This document shows positions 46,873-54,465 of a DNA stretch of 64,000 nucleotides, piece by piece. Below the pieces are notes generated by a model, which saw only the letters and a list, made by a program, of their open reading frames with translations, made no database searches and was not told where the DNA came from. Source of the DNA: CAYUCE01 sp964443275 (GTDB taxonomy: Bacteria > Bipolaricaulota > Bipolaricaulia > CAYUCE01); NCBI GenBank assembly GCA_964443275.1, contig CAYUCE010000002.1:1-64000 (forward strand), in the 5' to 3' direction. Within the stretch, counting starts at the first letter, position 1, and the number at the start of each line of letters is the position of its first letter. The position numbers and the translations under genes are program-made.

Positions 46873-47691
46873 ATGCGAGTACTTAAACATAAGCAGATAA
46901 TTTTTGGAGGCGGGGTAATACTGGTCTTTTGCACGATAGCGATACTCGCTCCTTATATTATCCCTTATCACTATTGGGAGCAGGATTTAATGGAGTCCCT
47001 ACACGAGCCTAGTGGAGAGCACTTCTTTGGTACGGATAATTTCGGGCGTGATGTCTTTAGCCGAGTTGTTTATGGAACACGAATATCACTTATTTCCGCG
47101 CTGGGAGCTGCAGGAGTTGCTTCTATAGTGGGATTAACTCTGGGGTTGTTGGCCGGTTATTTAGGAGGAGCGGTGGATCGAGTTGTCCAAACGGCAATTG
47201 ACGTATCCTGGTCGTTCCCCACAGTACTATTGGCTATTTTGATTGCATCAGTAGCAAGCCCGGGATTGAGCTCCACTATTATCGCCATTGCAGCCGTGTA
47301 TTGGGCACAATATGCGCGGGTAATCCGGGGAGAGGTTTTATCAGTAAGGGAGGAAGAGTACGTACACGCCGCCAAGAGTATCGGCTGTACGGAGGTCAGG
47401 GTAATGGCTCGCCATGTGTTTCCCAACGTGGTCCCCCCGATGATAGTGATGATAAGTATCACCATGGGATACGCTATATTACTAGAAGCAATGCTAAGTT
47501 TTTTAGGTGTCGGAGTTCAACCTCCCACTCCTAGTTGGGGAATCGTTCTCTCCGAAGGGCGTGATTTTCTGACCAGAGCCCCCTGGATAACCCTCTTTCC
47601 AGGCATGATCATTTCCCTAGCCGTTCTAGCTTTCAATTTCCTTGGTGATGGACTGAGGGATTACCTCGATCCATATATGAAGCGGATATGA
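46873..47691 (+). CDS. ABC transporter permease (DppC type), second pair
   Basis: 272 residues. FFGTDNFGRDVFSRVVYGTRISL, the coupling loop EEEYVHAAKSIGCTEVRVMARHVFPNV, and FNFLGDGLRDYLDP at the end identify the DppC/OppC family. It starts 11 bases after its partner permease. Confidence 0.93.
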   Translation: MRVLKHKQIIFGGGVILVFCTIAILAPYIIPYHYWEQDLMESLHEPSGEHFFGTDNFGRDVFSRVVYGTRISLISALGAAGVASIVGLTLGLLAGYLGGAVDRVVQTAIDVSWSFPTVLLAILIASVASPGLSSTIIAIAAVYWAQYARVIRGEVLSVREEEYVHAAKSIGCTEVRVMARHVFPNVVPPMIVMISITMGYAILLEAMLSFLGVGVQPPTPSWGIVLSEGRDFLTRAPWITLFPGMIISLAVLAFNFLGDGLRDYLDPYMKRI

Positions 47692-47928
47692 GAGATAGCA
47701 CTTGAAAACGTAGATAACTTGGTTAGGAAACGGGGGCTTAGAGTTTTATAACCCAGTAAGTGATATAGGCGATATCATTTGGGATCGATCTTTCACGAGT
47801 ATAGCTTCTTAATTAAGTCTATTTTATTTCTGGCAGTTGAACAGTTGTTTAAAGATGAGGATATGAAAAAACCGTGGGATTTCTTGAAAGATAAATCAAA
47901 TTAGGTTCTAAAAAGGAGTAAATATAGA

Positions 47929-48861
47929 ATGAAAAACAGAATGAAAGGTAGAGATTTTTTAACTTTAATGGATTACACTAAAGAGGAGATAACCTGGATT
48001 TTAGAGTGCGCAGATGAATTAAAACGTTCTTGGGCTAAGGGTGAACCTCATGAATATCTTAGGGGAAAAACTGTTGCCGCTCTGTTTGAGAAGCAGTCCA
48101 CCAGAACCCGTACCTCCTTTCAAGCTGGAATGGCTCATTTAGGAGGTCAAAGCTTCTATATGAGACCTGATGAGCTTCAGCTAGGACGTGGGGAGCCCAT
48201 TAAGGACACAGCTAGAGTAATTGATCGCTACTGTGATGCCCTGTTTATTAGAACTTATGGACAGGAGATAGCGGAGGAGTTTGCAGAGTACATGAAAAAT
48301 CCGGTTATCAACGCCTTGACCAATTTAACTCATCCTTGCCAGGGGCTTGCGGATCTTTTAACTATTAAGGAAAAAAAGGGAGGATTTAAAGATCTAAAGT
48401 TAGCTTACACGGGCGCTGTCTCTAACGTATGTCATAGCCTCATGATAGGAGGAACCATTATGGGGATAGATGTTTACGTGGCTAGACCAGAAGGTTATGA
48501 TCCTGACCCCCGCCCGTTAAAATTTGCTGAAGAGAAGGCCAAAGGCTCGGGGAAAAATCTTATTGTTACAGATGATCTAAACGAAGCAGTAAACAACGCG
48601 GATATAGTTTATGCCGATGCTTGGCATGCTATGGGAACTAAGGATAAGGAGCAAAAAGAAGAGAATTTTTTGCCTTTTCAGATAAATGAAGAAGTGTTAG
48701 CCCTGGCAAAAGATGACTTTATCTTTATGCATTGCCTGCCTGCATATAGAGGGAAAGAGGTAACTGAGATGGTAATCGAAGGTCCGCATTCAGTGGTTTG
48801 GGATCAAGCGGAAAATAGGATGCACACGGAGAAGGCGATATTAGCGTTGCTTGTTCAATAA
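47929..48861 (+). CDS. Carbamoyltransferase of the ornithine carbamoyltransferase family
   Basis: 310 residues. The carbamoyl-phosphate site is intact: STRTRTSF (57-64), HPCQ (135-138), HCLPA (268-272). The amino-substrate side is unusual: the SMG loop is DAWHAMG (230-236) rather than DxxxSMG, and the segment usually GDGNNVAHSL reads GAVSNVCHSL. It may therefore act on something other than ornithine. With carbamate kinase nearby, it likely runs in the catabolic direction, splitting a carbamoyl compound with phosphate. Ribosome-binding site AAAGGAG. Confidence 0.88.
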   Translation: MKNRMKGRDFLTLMDYTKEEITWILECADELKRSWAKGEPHEYLRGKTVAALFEKQSTRTRTSFQAGMAHLGGQSFYMRPDELQLGRGEPIKDTARVIDRYCDALFIRTYGQEIAEEFAEYMKNPVINALTNLTHPCQGLADLLTIKEKKGGFKDLKLAYTGAVSNVCHSLMIGGTIMGIDVYVARPEGYDPDPRPLKFAEEKAKGSGKNLIVTDDLNEAVNNADIVYADAWHAMGTKDKEQKEENFLPFQINEEVLALAKDDFIFMHCLPAYRGKEVTEMVIEGPHSVVWDQAENRMHTEKAILALLVQ

Positions 48862-48954
48862 CCGGAGGGTAAGTTATTTATTTACAGTTATATTAATCGT
48901 AATTGGTTATGGAATTGGGAACTACCAATGAAGAAGATCGAAAGGAGGATTTAG

Positions 48955-50274
48955 ATGTCTACTCGACCTAGTTTTATCTCTTTTAGCACCTGTTCCCCTG
49001 GCCCAAAGTCAAAGGAAATTGCCAAGAAGAGAGAGAGGTTTGTAACTAATGCATTGGGCAGGCAATCTCTTTGTCCCGGTTATATTGCCAGTGGTGATGG
49101 CGCTTTGGTCACCGACATAGACGGAAATACCTTTATCGATTTTACCGGGGGTTGGGGATGTTTAATCGTCGGTCATACTCCAACCAGAGTAGTGAAAGCA
49201 ATTAAAGAACAAGCTGAGAAATATCTTCACACGGACTTTTCAGCAGTTCCGTACGAACCCTACGTCGAGCTTGCCGAGCGATTGGTTAAGCTGGCCCCCG
49301 GCGATTGGCCCAAAAAGGCGGCCTTTTTTAATAGTGGAGCAGAAGCGGTGGAAAATGCGGTAAAGATATCACGTGCTTACACCGGAAGGAAAGCAGTGAT
49401 AGTATTCGAAAATGCCTTTCACGGCCGGACACTTCTAACTATGACCATGACCCACAAAGCCAAACCCTATAAGTACAAGTTTGGCCCATTTGCCTCCGAT
49501 ATCTACCGGCTACCCTATCCCAACTCCTATCGTTCTGATGGAAAATCAAAAGACTGGGAGCGGGAACTTACTTCTCTGGTCAATCCTGAAGAGGTGGCTT
49601 GCTTAGTAATAGAGCCCATACAAGGTGAAGGGGGGTTTTTAGTTCCTCCGGATGGATTCTTAAAACAATTACGGGATCTGTGTGACAAGTACGGTATCTT
49701 GTTTGTAGCAGATGAGATTCAAACCGGTATGGGCAGGACGGGGAAGATGTTTGCTATCCAACATTGGGACATCGAACCGGACATTATTACAGTAGCCAAA
49801 TCGCTGGCTGCCGGGCTTCCTCTATCCGGGGTAATCGCCAAAAAAGAAGTCATCGATTCTCTTATCGAGGGAGCCATCGGAGGTACATATTGTGGAAATC
49901 CACTTGCCTGCCGGGCAGCCATCGAGGTCTTAAACCTTATCCAGGAAGAAAATCTCCTTTCACGAGCCGAAAAAATCGGCAAACAAATAAAGGAAAGATT
50001 TACTTCGATGAAGGAAAAGTACGAAATCATAGGCCATATACGGGGTATAGGAGCCATGGTGGGAATGGAATTTGTTAAAGATAGAGATACTAAGGAGCCT
50101 GCTTCAGAGGCTACTTCCCAGATCGTTAAAGATTGTGTTTCACATGGACTGCTTGTTCCCAGCTGCGGAATTTACAATAACGTAATCAGATTACTGGTGC
50201 CTTTGGTAATTACCGACTCCCAGCTAAGCGAGGGCTTGGACGTGTTAGAGGAGGCGATCTCCAGTATTGCTTAA
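48955..50274 (+). CDS. Class III aminotransferase, copy 2
   Basis: 439 residues, same family and motifs as copy 1 at 35763. Residues from about 73 to 411 are identical to copy 1, while the first 50 residues differ greatly (STRPSFISFSTCSPGPKSKEI against TNFINLKNELPGKKSQEI) and the tail diverges (DVLEEAISSIA). Ribosome-binding site AAAGGAGG. It lies between the carbamoyltransferase and carbamate kinase genes, so it probably deaminates the amine released by carbamoyl transfer. Confidence 0.93.
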   Translation: MSTRPSFISFSTCSPGPKSKEIAKKRERFVTNALGRQSLCPGYIASGDGALVTDIDGNTFIDFTGGWGCLIVGHTPTRVVKAIKEQAEKYLHTDFSAVPYEPYVELAERLVKLAPGDWPKKAAFFNSGAEAVENAVKISRAYTGRKAVIVFENAFHGRTLLTMTMTHKAKPYKYKFGPFASDIYRLPYPNSYRSDGKSKDWERELTSLVNPEEVACLVIEPIQGEGGFLVPPDGFLKQLRDLCDKYGILFVADEIQTGMGRTGKMFAIQHWDIEPDIITVAKSLAAGLPLSGVIAKKEVIDSLIEGAIGGTYCGNPLACRAAIEVLNLIQEENLLSRAEKIGKQIKERFTSMKEKYEIIGHIRGIGAMVGMEFVKDRDTKEPASEATSQIVKDCVSHGLLVPSCGIYNNVIRLLVPLVITDSQLSEGLDVLEEAISSIA

Positions 50275-50280
50275 CTCAGC

Positions 50281-50373
50281 ACCAAACGTAGAAGTCTCCG
50301 GTTGGGCACAGAGGCCCAACCATATGACCCTATAGGTACGACCAAACGTAGGGAATGGCCTCTGTGCCATTCC
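50281..50373 (+). ncRNA. Twin hairpins with complementary loops (structured leader)
   Basis: Two 8-bp perfect hairpins: GGTTGGGC-ACAGAG-GCCCAACC (50300-50321) and GGAATGGC-CTCTGT-GCCATTCC (50352-50373). The two 6-nt loops are exact reverse complements, so they could kiss; alternatively GGCACAGAGGCC-like arms (50306-50315 region) and GGCCTCTGTGCC (50357-50368) could form one long helix. The direct repeat ACCAAACGTAG begins each unit (50281 and 50341, exactly 60 bases apart). It lies between copy 2 of the aminotransferase gene and the carbamate kinase start, which lacks a Shine-Dalgarno sequence. A role in regulation, or a mobile palindromic repeat, is inferred. Confidence 0.5.
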
Positions 50374-50394
50374 GAAACCGCGCTAGTAACTACT

Positions 50395-51354
50395 ATGGCA
50401 AATAAAAATAAGGCTCAAGATAGGATAGTGATAGCTGTAGGAGGAAATGCCATCCTTAAGCCCGATCAACCGTGGTCGGCTAAAAGGCAACTGGACAATA
50501 TAAAGACTACCTGCAAGCAACTGGGAGAGATAATCATAAAGGATGGATACCAACCAGTCCTCACCTACGGAAACGGCCCCCAGGTAGGCAACATCCTTCT
50601 TCAAAACGAAATTGCCAAACAGAAAGTTTCGCCGATGCCTCTGGATATTTGCGGAGCCCAGAGCCAGGGGCTTTTGGGTTATCTGCTAAGTAAGGAACTA
50701 AGAGGTGTTTTGGAAGAAAACGGCTTGCGAGATTTTCAAGTGATCTCGGTGATAACCCAAACTTTGGTAAGCTCAGATGATCCCGCCTTCACCAATCCCA
50801 CCAAACCTATTGGTCCTTTCTACTCCCGAAAGGAAGCTGAAAAGCTAAAAAAAGAGAGAGGTTATCAAATTACCCAAGATGCTAACCGCGGTTGGCGTCG
50901 GGTGGTCCCCTCCCCCGATCCCATAACAATTGTGGAAAGTCCGGTGATAAAGCATCTGGTGGATAAAAAAGTCATAGTCATTGCTTCCGGTGGAGGAGGT
51001 GTACCGGTTACCAAAGAAGATGGGCAACTTATAGGTAAAGAAGCAGTTATAGATAAAGACCTGGCTGCCTGTAAGTTAGCTTGTGACATCAAAGCCAGAA
51101 CCCTGCTTATTTTAACCGATGTCCAGCAGGTGATGCTCGATTACGGCACCAGCAAGGCGAGGGGAATCGAGCGGATGAACCTAGAGGAAGCAAGAAAATA
51201 TCTGGATGAGGGCCACTTCGCCGCAGGCAGCATGAAACCCAAAGTAAAAGCCTGTATTAAATTCGTTGAAAATGGCGGTCAAAAAGCGATAATTACTTCT
51301 TTGGATAAAGCCATACAAGGACTTTCCGGAAAAGCTGGTACCACTATTTATTAA
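50395..51354 (+). CDS. Carbamate kinase
   Basis: 319 residues from ATG 50395. Makes ATP from carbamoyl phosphate and ADP, the last step of fermentative arginine, agmatine or ureide degradation. VIAVGGNAILKPDQ, TYGNGPQVGN, VIASGGGGVPV, DKDLAACKLA, TDVQQVMLDYG and AAGSMKPKVKA are all conserved. The frame is open upstream to a TTG at 50302, but those 31 residues are coded by the hairpin region and have no counterpart in the family. There is no obvious Shine-Dalgarno sequence before the ATG. Confidence 0.93.
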   Translation: MANKNKAQDRIVIAVGGNAILKPDQPWSAKRQLDNIKTTCKQLGEIIIKDGYQPVLTYGNGPQVGNILLQNEIAKQKVSPMPLDICGAQSQGLLGYLLSKELRGVLEENGLRDFQVISVITQTLVSSDDPAFTNPTKPIGPFYSRKEAEKLKKERGYQITQDANRGWRRVVPSPDPITIVESPVIKHLVDKKVIVIASGGGGVPVTKEDGQLIGKEAVIDKDLAACKLACDIKARTLLILTDVQQVMLDYGTSKARGIERMNLEEARKYLDEGHFAAGSMKPKVKACIKFVENGGQKAIITSLDKAIQGLSGKAGTTIY

Positions 51355-51374
51355 ATTTAAGTTTTCATAATTTT

Positions 51375-52085
51375 CTAACCGGCAGTGGGAATTTTAAAAC
51401 TATCCTCTGAAATTTTCCCATCCTCCAGATATATGACCCGTTTTACCCTTTCTAAAAGTCGGGTATCATGGGTAGCAAATAGAAAGGTCACCTGTTGGTT
51501 TTCATTTAATTTTCGCATCAAATCGATCAAATTAAGGCTGGCCTCAGTATCCAGATTGGCAGTTGGTTCATCGGCCAATACTAAAGATGGGCCAGCGGCT
51601 ACCGCTCTAGCTACAGCCACCCGTTGCTGTTGACCCCCGGAGAGCTGATTGGGACGGCGATCTGCTAATTGGTCCACATCCAGGGCTTCGAGAACGGACA
51701 TGGCCCTATCTTTGCGCTTGGATTTTGCCTGCCCTTGAAGTTCCATGACAAACTCGGCATTCTCCAAGGCGGTGAGTACTGGAAGCAGATTATATGCCTG
51801 AAATACAAAACCCAACTCGTACAAGCGAAATTCCGCCAGTTGACCTTTAGACAGTTGGTTTAGCTCTTTTCCGTTTACCCAGATCTTTCCCCCCGTAGGC
51901 TGAAGCAAACCGCCAACAATATGAAGCAGGGTGGATTTACCCGATCCGGACGGTCCGGCCACGCTCGCATACTCCCCTTTTTCTATCCTTAGATCAATCC
52001 CCCGTAAGGCCGGAGTCTCTACCGAATCCACCTTGTAGGTCATCTCTAACTTCTCACAACGTACAATTTTTTTTCGATCTTCCAT
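51375..52085 (-). CDS. ABC exporter ATPase (LolD/MacB type)
   Basis: 236 residues. Walker A GPSGSGKSTLL (about 41), Q-loop FVFQAYNLLPVLTALEN, signature LSGGQQQRVAVARA, Walker B LVLADEPTANLD, then the switch histidine in FATHD. This is the LolD/MacB class that works with FtsX-like permeases in the neighbouring genes. It is separated from the permease gene upstream by a 320-base gap holding repeats, which may reduce its co-expression. Confidence 0.94.
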   Translation of the reverse strand: MEDRKKIVRCEKLEMTYKVDSVETPALRGIDLRIEKGEYASVAGPSGSGKSTLLHIVGGLLQPTGGKIWVNGKELNQLSKGQLAEFRLYELGFVFQAYNLLPVLTALENAEFVMELQGQAKSKRKDRAMSVLEALDVDQLADRRPNQLSGGQQQRVAVARAVAAGPSLVLADEPTANLDTEASLNLIDLMRKLNENQQVTFLFATHDTRLLERVKRVIYLEDGKISEDSFKIPTAG

Positions 52086-52157
52086 ATTAACTCCTTATTT
52101 ATCAGTTAATGGTCTATTTCTAAACTTCACATTTAATTTTAAGTTAGACTTTGTAGA

Positions 52158-52175
52158 GGAAGGCTTCAGCCTTCC
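52158..52175. repeat. REP-like hairpin
   Basis: GGAAGGC, TTCA, GCCTTCC: a 7-bp perfect stem with a tetraloop, of the GGCTTCAGCC style common in dispersed extragenic palindromes mobilised by REP-associated tyrosine transposases. Only one copy was noticed here and no transposase gene is in the window. Confidence 0.45.
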
Positions 52176-52285
52176 ATGTTAATTGATTTCGATACAAAAA
52201 AACATCATGGAACTCTAAAACTTTGCGCTACCCACAAACAACCGGAATATATTCTCTCCAATTGCAATTTTTTTTGTAGCGGAAA

Positions 52286-52363
52286 CTCTACTATGCTGCT
52301 TCGCAGCTCTCTGCTTCGCAAGCTTCGCAGAAGCGTAGAAGAGGTCGTAGAAGCGAAGAAGAG
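52286..52363. repeat. Left copy of a 78-bp inverted repeat
   Basis: CTCTACTATGCT onward to GAAGAAGAG. Fifty bases (52306-52355) are identical in inverted orientation to 56503-56552. The sequence is made of short CTTCGC/GAAGCG units (GCTTCGCAAGCTTCGCAG). It lies between the ABC ATPase and permease genes. The 320-base gap 52086-52405 otherwise holds only the REP-like hairpin and no gene. Confidence 0.8.
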
Positions 52364-52405
52364 CCTTTAGGTTTTCATCTTATCTGGGATATCCTCCATA
52401 TTTGT

Positions 52406-53659
52406 TTACTCATACCGCATGGCCTCCACCGGATCTAGCCCGGCCGCCTGCCTGGCTGGCCACCAGGCGGCCACCAAAGCAATAAACATCATGGTCACCG
52501 CCGAAATCACCATGTCAAAGGTAGTTATTCGTAAGTACATAACGGATTGAAAGCCTACTGCTGACAGCTCTTCTTGATATTCTTGATATACTGGTAGTGC
52601 CAGTCCTTGACTTCCCCACAGTACCAGTCCAACCCCAATTCCAGTGCCCACTGCAGCCCCAATTATAGTTAGGAGTAAAGCTTCTGTGCTGATCATACCC
52701 ATGATACGGCGCTTGGACGCTCCCAAAGCGCTAACTACCCCCAATTCACGGATTCTCTCCAACACCGATAAGTATAAGGTATTTAACACTACTAAGCCGG
52801 CTAGAAGATAGAAAATAGCAGCAAAAACAGCATACAGTGGTCTTAAAATTCGTAAAATCCCTGCTCTCTGGGGGGCCAATTCCTTCCAAGTCTCCACCAG
52901 GAATTCTTCCCCCAGTTTACTTTGCAGCCGGTTTGCTACCTGGTCGATCTTAGCGCTGTCCCAGGGACCGGTTACCCCTTTCACCATGGCCACCGCAGTA
53001 GTGGCAGCAGTGGAGGATTTTATAAGCTGCCGGGCATCTTTTAAGGTTATCTGTAGTAGCGATCGGTTAAGCTCCGAAGAAGGGGCATCCAACTCCCCTA
53101 CAATTTTAGGCACTAAGACACTTGATCCTATCTGGGGATGGGAAACTAAAAGTATAATTGATTGTCCCGACTCTACTTTTAGATTTTCAAGCAGTAACTT
53201 TCCGGCCACCGCTTTGTTACTATCATCAGCTTTTAGATACCGTCCCTCTTTTACCCAATTATCGACGGGGCTAATCTTTGTGGATTCTTCCGGTTCCACC
53301 CCTTGAATCATTATGGGTTTTGATCTATCTTGGTTAGCTGCCAGAGCTGGAAGCTCAAGCTTTAGAGTAAACCATTCAATATCCGGATCTCTAGATAGGG
53401 CATTGGTAATGGGCCCGGTATCCCACATTATGGGATAAGCTTCACCTGTGGTCTTGGATCGATAATCGGCAGGGTGAATTTGAATATGTCCAGTTTCTAG
53501 TTTCACTGTATTATCAAACAGGCTTCTTTCAAACGCTCCGGAAAAACCCCACATTAAATCTAGTATAAGCACCGGAATGAGAACCGCCATCAGGGTAAGA
53601 ATACTCCTGCGTTTGTTTCTCAAAAGATTTCTAAAAGCTAGTCTCAAGAGGAGCCGCAA
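52406..53659 (-). CDS. FtsX/MacB-type ABC exporter permease
   Basis: 417 residues. Start TTG 53659, behind AAAGGAGATGA, inside the end of the LolA-like gene. RLAFRNLLRNKRRSILTLMAVLIPVLILDLMW is the usual amphipathic start and first helix; a large periplasmic MacB-PCD-like domain follows (about 45-270); three helices are near the end (YAVFAAIFYLLAGLVVLNTLYL, LLTIIGAAVGTGIGVGLVLW, the last near 385), ending GLDPVEAMRYE. One of two different FtsX subunits in the operon, as in LolC/LolE. Confidence 0.92.
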   Translation of the reverse strand: MRLLLRLAFRNLLRNKRRSILTLMAVLIPVLILDLMWGFSGAFERSLFDNTVKLETGHIQIHPADYRSKTTGEAYPIMWDTGPITNALSRDPDIEWFTLKLELPALAANQDRSKPIMIQGVEPEESTKISPVDNWVKEGRYLKADDSNKAVAGKLLLENLKVESGQSIILLVSHPQIGSSVLVPKIVGELDAPSSELNRSLLQITLKDARQLIKSSTAATTAVAMVKGVTGPWDSAKIDQVANRLQSKLGEEFLVETWKELAPQRAGILRILRPLYAVFAAIFYLLAGLVVLNTLYLSVLERIRELGVVSALGASKRRIMGMISTEALLLTIIGAAVGTGIGVGLVLWGSQGLALPVYQEYQEELSAVGFQSVMYLRITTFDMVISAVTMMFIALVAAWWPARQAAGLDPVEAMRYE

Positions 53660-54465
53660 AACTCATCTCCTTTCACTAAACAGTCCAGGGTAAACCTTTC
53701 CGGCGGTATATCGATTCCAAAATCATAGCTTTCTATCTCTTCTATCGTATAGCGGCCTTCCCGCTTAAGGTCGGTAACTTCCGTTTTTAAAGGGATAACT
53801 CTTTTTTCATCTACCCGAGTGAAATCAGAAAATTCCGCCTCCCGGATTAAGGAGTCCCTTTGATCGAAGTAGTGGATAGTCAAAACAGAACAATCAGATC
53901 CTCTGATATCGATCTCCAATTTTCCAAATACCACTGGGGCTTTTGGCTTAGGGGTTAACTTAAGTCGGGAGATTTTAATTTCTTCGTTCTCATCTCCCTT
54001 TTTTGTTTTAGTACCCAACAATTGAACATCGTAATTTTCGTTCAGGGTACCCCTGTAGACATCTTCCAAATACAAATCCGAACCTAAAAATTCCGAGGTC
54101 ATGGTGGTTTGAGGTAGCGAAATAGCTTGTCCGGCGGCTGGTTTAAAATACCAAAGCTTTTCATCTTTCAATAAGTATCCGGACCCCGCTTCATCTTCCG
54201 GAGCCAGAATCCGGATAAAAGCGGGGTCTCCTCCTTCCTCGCTCCATACTTCTAGCCTATAGTTTTGCGTATAATCAGGTCGATAAATCTGAATGGAAAC
54301 AACGCTGTAAAACGCAGTTTCTACCCAGTTTGCCCGGGCACAATCCAGAAGTTCCATGGCTTTATTATCTGATGAAGATTGGGAGTAACTTATTCCAGTC
54401 AACGAAACTGCCAAAATACATATAAAAACAAACGTCTTAAACTTTAAATCGTAATTTCTAAACAT
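53644..54465 (-). CDS. LolA-like outer-membrane lipoprotein-sorting protein
   Basis: 273 residues from ATG 54465, which overlaps the upstream permease by 8 bases (ATGTTTAG); the ORF itself is open to 54489. Signal peptide FKTFVFICILAVSLTGISYSQ. The mature part has AFYSVVSIQIYRPDY, PAFIRILAPEDEAGSGYLL and LWYFKPAAGQAISLPQT, the pattern of the DUF4292/TP0789-type outer-membrane lipoprotein-sorting family related to LolA. It is likely the periplasmic lipid or lipoprotein carrier for the adjacent exporter. Confidence 0.85.
   Translation of the reverse strand: MFRNYDLKFKTFVFICILAVSLTGISYSQSSSDNKAMELLDCARANWVETAFYSVVSIQIYRPDYTQNYRLEVWSEEGGDPAFIRILAPEDEAGSGYLLKDEKLWYFKPAAGQAISLPQTTMTSEFLGSDLYLEDVYRGTLNENYDVQLLGTKTKKGDENEEIKISRLKLTPKPKAPVVFGKLEIDIRGSDCSVLTIHYFDQRDSLIREAEFSDFTRVDEKRVIPLKTEVTDLKREGRYTIEEIESYDFGIDIPPERFTLDCLVKGDEFCGSS

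Noticed and set aside
47770..47904. Short plus-strand frame ending MKKPWDFLKDKSN before the carbamoyltransferase gene
   Set aside because: About 41 codons, no ribosome-binding site and no recognisable similarity; possibly a relic but not supportable.
49719..50078. Paired antisense and alternate-frame open frames, seen identically in both aminotransferase genes
   Set aside because: They recur only because the underlying DNA is identical; they are shadows of the aminotransferase frame.
50302..50394. 31-residue N-terminal extension of carbamate kinase
   Set aside because: It is coded by the twin-hairpin region and does not belong to the family; the ATG at 50395 gives the normal N-terminus.
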